45,904 bases of DNA from NCBI GenBank assembly GCA_031260045.1, contig JAIRKO010000012.1:1-45904 (forward strand), given 5' to 3'. Below are positions 16,665 to 23,299 of the stretch, one piece after another; the first letter of the stretch is position 1; every line of letters starts with the position of its first letter. A program made the translations under genes and the position numbers. This DNA comes from Dysgonamonadaceae bacterium. GTDB lineage: Bacteria > Bacteroidota > Bacteroidia > Bacteroidales > Azobacteroidaceae. The notes under the pieces were generated by a model that was given only the letters and a program-made list of their open reading frames with translations, was not told the origin of the DNA and ran no database searches.

Positions 16665-17438
16665 ATGATAGAGGTTCGGCATCTAAACAAATCATTTGAA
16701 GGCAAAGAAGTTTTGAAAAACGTTTCGATGTCTTTTGAAAAAGGAAAAACCAATTTGATTATCGGTCGAAGCGGGTCGGGAAAAACGGTTTTGATGAAAA
16801 ACCTGATTGGCTTGGTGCACCCCTCTTCGGGCGAAATTTTTTACGACAGCCGAAACCTGACCGCAATGACCGGAAAAGAAGTAAAGGCGCTTCGCCGCGA
16901 AATGGGGATGCTGTTTCAAAGTTCGGCGCTTTTTGATTCGATGACCGTATTAGAAAACGTGATGTTTCCACTCACCATGTTCACCAGCGACAGCCGGAAA
17001 GATCGCGAAAAACGGGCAATGTTCTGCTTGGAAAGGGTAAACCTCGCCGACGCCGGCGACCTGCGTCCCGGAGAAATCAGCGGCGGAATGATGAAACGGG
17101 TAGCCATCGCCCGCGCCATCGCCATGAACCCGGCTTATTTGTTTTGCGACGAACCCAATTCGGGTTTAGACCCGAAAACTTCCCTGATTATCGACGACCT
17201 GATACACGATATTACAAAGGAATACAACATAACGACCGTGATTAATACCCACGATATGAACTCGGTGATGAATATCGGCGAAAATATTGTTTTTATCAGC
17301 GAAGGGCGGAAAGCGTGGGAAGGAAGCAAAGAAAACATCATGACCTCGACCAATGCGGAATTGAACGATTTTGTGTTTGCTTCCGATTTATTCAAAAAAG
17401 TGAAAGAAGTGGAAAGTTTTACCAATGAAGAGGGTTAA
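16665..17438 (+). CDS. mlaF: MlaF/YrbF-type ABC transporter ATP-binding protein
   Basis: 257 aa from MIEVRHLNKSFEGKEVLKNV. Walker A is GRSGSGKT, the signature is replaced by the MlaF-type EISGGMMKR, and Walker B is YLFCDEPNSGLDP, followed by INTHDMNSVM with the switch histidine. It powers the MlaE permease. The longer frame from 16518 adds 49 residues, part of them from a dispersed repeat, and is rejected as the start. The 3' end overlaps the next gene by 14 bp. Confidence 0.92.
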   Translation: MIEVRHLNKSFEGKEVLKNVSMSFEKGKTNLIIGRSGSGKTVLMKNLIGLVHPSSGEIFYDSRNLTAMTGKEVKALRREMGMLFQSSALFDSMTVLENVMFPLTMFTSDSRKDREKRAMFCLERVNLADAGDLRPGEISGGMMKRVAIARAIAMNPAYLFCDEPNSGLDPKTSLIIDDLIHDITKEYNITTVINTHDMNSVMNIGENIVFISEGRKAWEGSKENIMTSTNAELNDFVFASDLFKKVKEVESFTNEEG

Positions 17439-18186
17439 TTTGAAAATAGCGGGCGTATTGTTGGCGGCGGTTTTCGTAATGTCTGCCTGCGGAAGAAGGC
17501 AATATGCGGTAAAAAACGTCGAGGCTGTTCGCGTGGAAATGGACGGCGCGTGGGAGCCGCTTGCCGCTACGCCCATGCGGGCGCTGGTCGATTCCCTTCG
17601 CGCAGAAACGGCGGGGGAAATCTCGGCGGTCATCGGAACTGCCGAGCGAACGTTGACCAAAGGCAAACCCCAAAGTCTGCTGGGCAATTTCGTTGCCGAC
17701 GCCGTTTTTGATTATGCCGCCGGCTTGTGGGGAGCGGTCGATTTTGCGGTGGTTAATCTTGGGGGCATTCGCAGCAGTCTGCATCGGGGGGAGATAACGG
17801 TCGGGAATATGTATGAGGTGTTCCCGTTCGACAACCGGATTGTTTTGATCGAATTGCCGGGGCGGGCGGTGGAAGAATTTTTCGCCGTCGTCGCGGAAAA
17901 AGAGGGCGAAGGGTTATCGAAAAATATAGCGTTTGTGATTAAAGACAAAAGCGTTCGGTCGCTGAAAATCGGCGGACAACCCGTCGACGGGAATAAAAAT
18001 TACCGGATAGCGACCATTAATTACCTTGCTGAAGGCAACGATGGGATGGAGGTTTTTACGAAAGCGGTAAAAGTTATGGATTCCGGCGTGTTTGTGCGCG
18101 ACGCTCTGATAGAACATGTCAAGCGGCTGACTGCGGGGAACAATGCGGTTGATGCGGGGTTGGATGATAGGGTAGTGGTGTTGTAG
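17425..18186 (+). CDS. 5'-nucleotidase C-terminal domain lipoprotein
   Basis: 253 aa. A lipoprotein signal peptide with lipobox VMSAC (Cys at about 21) precedes a 5'-nucleotidase C-terminal domain: LGNFVADAVFDYAAG, VNLGGIRSSLHRGEITVGNM, EVFPFDNRIVLIELPG and NYLAEGNDGMEVF. In UshA-type enzymes this domain holds the substrate base and is fused to the metallophosphatase domain. In Bacteroidota the two are often separate neighbours. The matching catalytic half is here at 19232-20125, with two unrelated genes between. It overlaps mlaF by 14 bp, which points to joint translation. Confidence 0.88.
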   Translation: MKRVNLKIAGVLLAAVFVMSACGRRQYAVKNVEAVRVEMDGAWEPLAATPMRALVDSLRAETAGEISAVIGTAERTLTKGKPQSLLGNFVADAVFDYAAGLWGAVDFAVVNLGGIRSSLHRGEITVGNMYEVFPFDNRIVLIELPGRAVEEFFAVVAEKEGEGLSKNIAFVIKDKSVRSLKIGGQPVDGNKNYRIATINYLAEGNDGMEVFTKAVKVMDSGVFVRDALIEHVKRLTAGNNAVDAGLDDRVVVL

Positions 18187-18279
18187 AAAGAATGAGAATA
18201 ATAGCATTAATATTGTTTATTCCTAAAATTGTATACATCCGGTTTATCGGAACACATGCCGAATATAGGAAGATTAAAG

Positions 18280-18292
18280 ATTGTTCAACAAT
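18280..18292 (+). promoter_or_regulatory. Palindrome ATTGTTCAACAAT upstream of the DUF3791 gene
   Basis: ATTGTT and AACAAT flank a central C, ending 17 bp before the ATG at 18310. Toxin-antitoxin operons often have such a site for self-repression. This is inference from position and symmetry; neither protein has a recognised DNA-binding domain. Confidence 0.35.
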
Positions 18293-18309
18293 ATAAAATA
18301 ATCCATACT

Positions 18310-18747
18310 ATGGAACCCGCAAACAAAATAGAGCAAGCCATTATGCCGTTCAAAGTGCAGCAACTGGCGGAAGTGATTATGCAAAAAAAGCGCATTGGAC
18401 TAACGGACGCCCTCCATTATTTGTACGGGACAAATCTTTATCGGCAATTGGATTCCGACGAAGCCAAATGGTGGTATATGAGCGGGGCGGCATTATACGA
18501 AATCATAGAATCCGAAAAGAAAGAGCAAAAACGCTTGTTGAGAAACCGGAAATTATCGCTCTTTCTTATTTTTTGTATCGAAAATTACAAGAATTATACC
18601 CACCGACCTACGGAAGAGGTGTTGACCCTTTTTTCCACCCGTCGGGTTTTGCGGTTTTTGCGGGAAAACTACGATGTGTTGCATACACAGGGCAAAGAGT
18701 ATATTATGGAAGAAATAAAAGGATTTTTAGAACATGGGGGAAAATGA
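18310..18747 (+). CDS. DUF3791-containing protein, possible antitoxin
   Basis: 145 aa from MEPANKIEQAIMPFKVQQLA. Residues 1 to about 75 form an all-helical part (RIGLTDALHYLYGTNLYRQL, WWYMSGAALYEIIE). Residues 80-145 fit the DUF3791 pattern (LFLIFCIENYKN, VLRFLRENYDVLHTQGKEYI). In relatives I recall, these two parts are often separate small genes placed before a DUF3990 gene; here they form one frame. The stop overlaps the start of the DUF3990 gene in ATGA, indicating translational coupling. An upstream in-frame start (18229) adds 27 atypical residues and is rejected. Function unproven. Confidence 0.7.
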   Translation: MEPANKIEQAIMPFKVQQLAEVIMQKKRIGLTDALHYLYGTNLYRQLDSDEAKWWYMSGAALYEIIESEKKEQKRLLRNRKLSLFLIFCIENYKNYTHRPTEEVLTLFSTRRVLRFLRENYDVLHTQGKEYIMEEIKGFLEHGGK

Positions 18748-19229
18748 AACTTTATCACGGAAGCCTTACCCCAAGCGTGGAACAGCCGGATTTATCCCAA
18801 TGTTACCCCGCTACCGATTTCGGAAAAGGGTTTTACGCCACAACAAGCTTTGAGCAGGCAAAAAAATGGGCGCTTTTGAAGCAAAAACGCTTGCAGGCTA
18901 CCGATGCTTATGTGTCCGAATACGAAATGGACGACCGGGTATTACGGTCGGATAAATATATTATCAGGGTTTTTACCGGCGCTGCGGATGATTGGCTGCA
19001 ATTCGTAACCGATAACCGAAAAGGTCGTCAGTCCGAGTTTTACGACTTGGTTATGGGACCTGTCGCCAACGATTCTTTATACGCTACATTGTTGCTTTAT
19101 GAACAGGAGGTGTTATCGGCGGCGACTGCGATTGAACAGTTGAAGACGCATAAATTATTCGATCAATTGTCTTTTCATTCCGATAAAGCTGTGCAAACGC
19201 TGCGATTCATAAAATCAATCGTAATATAA
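18744..19229 (+). CDS. DUF3990 protein, ADP-ribosyltransferase-like, possible toxin
   Basis: 161 aa from MKLYHGSLTPSVEQPDL. KLYHGS at the N-terminus, FGKGFYATTSFEQAKKWA in the middle and FYDLVMGPVANDSLY later are the conserved blocks of DUF3990. To my knowledge that family belongs to the ADP-ribosyltransferase-like clan (first Tyr/His motif near the N-terminus, then the G-F-Y strand). The gene is coupled to the DUF3791 gene by a 4-bp overlap and ends 2 bp before the metallophosphatase ATG. The toxin role is inferred from the fold assignment and the paired small helical protein. Confidence 0.7.
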   Translation: MKLYHGSLTPSVEQPDLSQCYPATDFGKGFYATTSFEQAKKWALLKQKRLQATDAYVSEYEMDDRVLRSDKYIIRVFTGAADDWLQFVTDNRKGRQSEFYDLVMGPVANDSLYATLLLYEQEVLSAATAIEQLKTHKLFDQLSFHSDKAVQTLRFIKSIVI

Positions 19230-19231
19230 TC

Positions 19232-20125
19232 ATGATTTCCGCGTATCCCATTATAAAAACAAGGTTTGTGAAAACAATTACATGTTATATTCTTCTAATA
19301 ATTTCCTGCCTGCTGCCTGCCGCAAGTCGGGCGCAGGAAAAGCGGCTCGTCGTCCTACACATTAACGACACGCACAGCCGCATCGAATCGTTTCCCGAAA
19401 ACGGGGAGGTTTATTCCGATAAAGGCGGCATGACGCGATTAGATAATTACGTCAACACCGTCCGCCAAGAAGCCGAAAACGTCCTGCTTTTCCACTGCGG
19501 CGACCTCGTGCAGGGAACGCCTTATTTCAACTACTACAAAGGATACGCCGAAATTGCCGCCGCCAACCTGATGCGCACCGATGCCGCTTGCCTCGGCAAC
19601 CACGAGTTTGACAACGGCACGGAGGTCCTCGCCCGAATGCTCCGGCAGGCGCAATTCCCGTTCATCGCCACAAACCTTGATTTTTCGGGTACGCCGGTGG
19701 ACGGGCTGACAAAAAAATATCACATCATCGAACGCGGCGGAATAAAAATCGGCATCATCGGATTAACCATTGACCCACGCGGACTGGTCGCCAAATCCAA
19801 TGCGGCGGGAGTAAAATACCTCGACCCGGTTGATGCGGCTAATGCAACAGTTGCGTTCCTGAAAAACCGGAAAAAGTGCGATTTAATCATTTGCCTTTCC
19901 CATCTGGGTTATTATCCCGATGAAGAGCGTATCGGCGACATCACGCTGGCTAAAAAAAGCCGCCACATCGACCTGATACTCGGCGGACATACCCACACTT
20001 TCATGCCCGAACCCGACCGGCGAACAAATGCGGACGGGCGCGAAGTAATCATCAATCAAACGGGAGCCTACGGCGTCTATGTCGGACGTCTTAACATTAT
20101 ATTTATGGAGGAAATAAAAAAATGA
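19232..20125 (+). CDS. 5'-nucleotidase-type metallophosphatase (UshA/CpdB N-terminal domain)
   Basis: 297 aa secreted metallophosphatase. The metal and catalytic motifs of the family are all present: HINDTHSRIE, FHCGDLVQGTPYFN, CLGNHEFDNG, CLSHLG and LILGGHTHTFM. It lacks the C-terminal substrate domain, which is encoded separately at 17425-18186; together they would form a complete 5'-nucleotidase or cyclic phosphodiesterase. The signal peptide is seen in CYILLIISCLLPAASRAQ. The ATG at 19232 gives a long polar lead; the GTG at 19268 would give a more normal signal peptide, so the start is uncertain. It overlaps the next gene by 4 bp. Confidence 0.88.
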   Translation: MISAYPIIKTRFVKTITCYILLIISCLLPAASRAQEKRLVVLHINDTHSRIESFPENGEVYSDKGGMTRLDNYVNTVRQEAENVLLFHCGDLVQGTPYFNYYKGYAEIAAANLMRTDAACLGNHEFDNGTEVLARMLRQAQFPFIATNLDFSGTPVDGLTKKYHIIERGGIKIGIIGLTIDPRGLVAKSNAAGVKYLDPVDAANATVAFLKNRKKCDLIICLSHLGYYPDEERIGDITLAKKSRHIDLILGGHTHTFMPEPDRRTNADGREVIINQTGAYGVYVGRLNIIFMEEIKK

Positions 20126-23010
20126 CAAAAACAAAAAAAATTTGCAGGCTGACATTAATCGGTTGGCTGTTTATCTCCGTTTCAATCTATGCGCAAAGAC
20201 AGCCCGCGTTATACCAACAAGCCGATGCGGTGAAAATGAAACATTGGGTCGATTCGGTTTTCGATGCGATGAGTTTTGAGGAAAAAATCGGGCAGTTGTT
20301 TATCATCATGACAAACCCTGTCCCATCGCACGACGCCAAAATCCTGAAAAATATCAGGGAACAGAAAATCGGCGGAGTCATTTTTTCCACCGGCACGTTG
20401 GAAGATTGCGCCCGGAATATTAATTTCTACCAGCAAGCGGCGCGGATTCCCCTGTTGATGACCATCGACGGGGAATGGGGGCTATCCATGCGCATCAAAA
20501 ATACGCCCCGATTTCCCAAAAACATGATGCTTGGCGCGATTACGGACAACCGGCTCATTCAACATTTCGGGACGGAAGTCGCGCGTGAATGTCGGGAATT
20601 GGGCATACACATTAATTTTGCGCCGGATTTGGATGTAAACAGCAACCCCATCAATCCGGTAATCGGCGTCCGCTCGTTCGGCGAAAACCACCGGCATGTC
20701 GCCGAAAAGGGCATTGCCTATTCCCGCGGGCTGGAGGGCGGCGGCGTGATGTCCGTAGGAAAACATTTTCCCGGACACGGCAATACTTCCACCGATTCGC
20801 ACAAGACTTTGCCCGTCGTCGACGACTCGCGGCGACACATCAACGAGGTTGACTTATACCCCTTTAAGGAATATATCAAGGAGGGTTTTGCGGGCGTGAT
20901 GACGGGGCATTTGTCCGTCCCCGCGTTGGATAAAACGTCCAAGATGCCTACCTCCCTGTCGCCTGCGATTGTAAATAAATTACTGAAAAAAGACCTGCTA
21001 TTCAAAGGATTGACGTTCACCGACGGGCTGAATATGCAAGGCGCGTCCATCAAAAGAAGCAACTGCGTGCAGGCTTTGGTGGCAGGAAACGATATCCTGC
21101 TGTGTCCGGCAAATCCGGTTGCGGAAGTTGCGGCGGTAAAAAGAGCCGTCGAAACGGGCGTTATCAGTTTATCGGACATCGAAGAAAAGTGCCTGAAAGT
21201 GTTGCAATACAAATACATCTTGGGTTTAAACAGGCTGAAACCGGTGGAAACGAAGGGCATCAGCGAACGGATTAATTCATACTATTCCAAATGGCTGGTG
21301 CAGAAACTGAACAACGAAGCCGTTACGCTTTTGAAAAACAAAGAGGAACTTATCCCGCTGAAACAATTAAAGAAAAAAATAGCTGTCCTTTCCATCGGCG
21401 CGGCAAACGGGCAGGCTTTTCAAAACAGGCTGTCGCTCTACGGCGCAGTCGATTTTTTCAACCTGAGCCGGAGCGAAGCGAGTAGCGGCGCGGCAAAAGT
21501 CTTTGCGCGATTGAGGGGATACGACGAAATCATTTGCGCGATATATTCCGCCAAACAATCCGACCTCCCGCAACTGCAAATCTTGGCAAGAAGCACGAAC
21601 ATCCACCTGTGTTTCTTCACTTCGCCTTATTCTATCGCACGGTTCAAGCAGTGCGTCCCCGCCGCCCGGTCGGTCATCGCCGCATACGAAGACACGCCCG
21701 GAGCGCAACAAGCCGCCGCCGAACTGATTATGGGCGGCATTCCCGCCAAAGGCAAACTGCCGGTGAGCGTTTCCGGTTTGTTTAACTGCGGCGACGGGCT
21801 GGAAACGCAAAAAATAAGGCTTTCCTATCAGGAAGCAATCGAAGCCCGCATGTCGTCCGAAATATTACGGAAAATAGAGCCGATTATCAATGAAGGCATT
21901 GAAAACCGCGCCTTTCCGGGCTGTCAGGTTTTGATTGCCAAAGACGGCGTTGTCGTGTATAATCGCTCGTTTGGGTCGTTTGATTACACCGATTCGCGCC
22001 CCGTCCGAGATACGGATGTTTACGACGTGGCTTCGCTAACCAAAGCCGTCGCCACGCTTCCCGCCGTGATGAGGCTCTACGATATAAAAAAATTGTCTTT
22101 GACCGACAAACTCAGCCGCTATGTTCACAAACTGAAGAAGACGGATAAACAGGACATTACCGTCAAGGCGGCGCTGTTGCACGAAACCCGTTTGCCGGCG
22201 ACGATGTCGTTCTTCCGCTCGCTCACCGAATCAATGGTTTCGAGCCGCCCTGTTCCCGGTATTGACAAGCAAGTGGCAGACCGGTATTATATCAAATCGG
22301 ATTTTCATAAGGATGTAATAGACGAAATCGCCCAAGCACCACTGAGGAATAAAAACGGTTACCTTTACAGCGATTTGAATTTCATGCTCTTGAAAGAAAC
22401 GGTGGAAAATATTACCCGCCTGCCGCTTGACGATTTCTTGTACAATTGGTTATATGCCGGTTTGGGCGCTAATTACACCGACTTTTTACCGTTAAGGACA
22501 ATCCCGAAAGTAAATATTGCTCCCACCGAACACGATAAAACTTGGCGGAAACAACTCCTGACCGGTTATCCGCACGACGAAGCCGCTGCCGTAATGGGCG
22601 GCATTTCGGGAAATGCCGGTCTTTTTTCCAATGCCAACGACTTGGCTAAAATACTGCAAATGTTCTTGTATAAAGGAGAATACGGGGGCGAGAAATATTT
22701 GAGCCGCGAAACCGTCGACCTGTTTACCAAAACCAAAAGCCTGCGCAGCCATCGGGGGCTGGGTTTCGACAAGCCCGACCCGAAAAACCCAGGTAAAAAC
22801 ACAAGTACTTCCGCATCTGCGTCCACCTTCGGACACACCGGCTATACTGGAACCTGTTTTTGGGTCGATCCCGACGCCAACCTGATATACGTATTCCTCT
22901 CCAACCGTGTTCATCCTTCGCGAAAACACTATCAACTGTCGCTGCTGAAAATCCGTGAACGCATACACGACGTCATTTATGAAGCAATCAACAACCGCTT
23001 TTCTTATTGA
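20122..23010 (+). CDS. GH3 beta-N-acetylhexosaminidase fused to a class C beta-lactamase-like domain
   Basis: 962 aa with a signal peptide (LTLIGWLFISVSIYAQ). Residues about 40-380 are a NagZ-like GH3 domain: KHFPGHG (214-220) with DSH (225-227), and nucleophile Asp301 in FTDGLNMQGA. Residues about 395-560 look like the GH3 C-terminal domain. Residues about 585-960 are a serine beta-lactamase/esterase fold with S638-L-T-K641, and an HTG triad motif in FGHTGYTGTCFW. Such fusions are known in Bacteroidota and are thought to act on cell-wall fragments; the activity of the second domain is not known. It starts within the stop codon of the metallophosphatase gene. Confidence 0.92.
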   Translation: MTKTKKICRLTLIGWLFISVSIYAQRQPALYQQADAVKMKHWVDSVFDAMSFEEKIGQLFIIMTNPVPSHDAKILKNIREQKIGGVIFSTGTLEDCARNINFYQQAARIPLLMTIDGEWGLSMRIKNTPRFPKNMMLGAITDNRLIQHFGTEVARECRELGIHINFAPDLDVNSNPINPVIGVRSFGENHRHVAEKGIAYSRGLEGGGVMSVGKHFPGHGNTSTDSHKTLPVVDDSRRHINEVDLYPFKEYIKEGFAGVMTGHLSVPALDKTSKMPTSLSPAIVNKLLKKDLLFKGLTFTDGLNMQGASIKRSNCVQALVAGNDILLCPANPVAEVAAVKRAVETGVISLSDIEEKCLKVLQYKYILGLNRLKPVETKGISERINSYYSKWLVQKLNNEAVTLLKNKEELIPLKQLKKKIAVLSIGAANGQAFQNRLSLYGAVDFFNLSRSEASSGAAKVFARLRGYDEIICAIYSAKQSDLPQLQILARSTNIHLCFFTSPYSIARFKQCVPAARSVIAAYEDTPGAQQAAAELIMGGIPAKGKLPVSVSGLFNCGDGLETQKIRLSYQEAIEARMSSEILRKIEPIINEGIENRAFPGCQVLIAKDGVVVYNRSFGSFDYTDSRPVRDTDVYDVASLTKAVATLPAVMRLYDIKKLSLTDKLSRYVHKLKKTDKQDITVKAALLHETRLPATMSFFRSLTESMVSSRPVPGIDKQVADRYYIKSDFHKDVIDEIAQAPLRNKNGYLYSDLNFMLLKETVENITRLPLDDFLYNWLYAGLGANYTDFLPLRTIPKVNIAPTEHDKTWRKQLLTGYPHDEAAAVMGGISGNAGLFSNANDLAKILQMFLYKGEYGGEKYLSRETVDLFTKTKSLRSHRGLGFDKPDPKNPGKNTSTSASASTFGHTGYTGTCFWVDPDANLIYVFLSNRVHPSRKHYQLSLLKIRERIHDVIYEAINNRFSY

Positions 23011-23182
23011 ATATTACATATAATACAAAACCGGCGATAACCAACGACAAACCAACCGCCAATGTCGTGTTGGTTGTTTTTTTAAGAAAAAACGGGATTA
23101 TCAGGCATAATTCGCCGGATAATAATAGGGCGGTTCCGCAGTTTTTTAGCAGGGCGGTGCGTTTCAGTTTATTTTTTATCAT
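22988..23182 (-). CDS. Small two-helix membrane protein
   Basis: 64 aa: a basic N-terminus (MIKNKLKRTALLKN), two hydrophobic segments (about 15-32 and 41-60) and a basic end (NKKSGC). I do not recognise a named family. It overlaps the 3' end of the GH3 gene by 23 bp in convergent orientation, and a type-A repeat lies upstream at 23201. The hydrophobic pattern with flanking Lys/Arg argues for a real gene. Confidence 0.6.
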   Translation of the reverse strand: MIKNKLKRTALLKNCGTALLLSGELCLIIPFFLKKTTNTTLAVGLSLVIAGFVLYVIFNKKSGC

Positions 23183-23200
23183 TAGTTCGTATTATTTTTT

Positions 23201-23233
23201 CTGGATTGCTTCAGGCTTCGCCTTCGTAATGAC
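23201..23233 (-). repeat. Type-A dispersed repeat (inverted)
   Basis: The reverse complement begins GTCATTACGAAGGCGAAGC and ends GAAGCAATCCAG. It lies between the small membrane gene and murF-alr. Confidence 0.6.
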
Positions 23234-23299
23234 GGGCTTTTTGCGCGGCTTCGCGGACAAACGCCCTTTGTTAGCACACACAAACGCCCTTGCGCCGCT

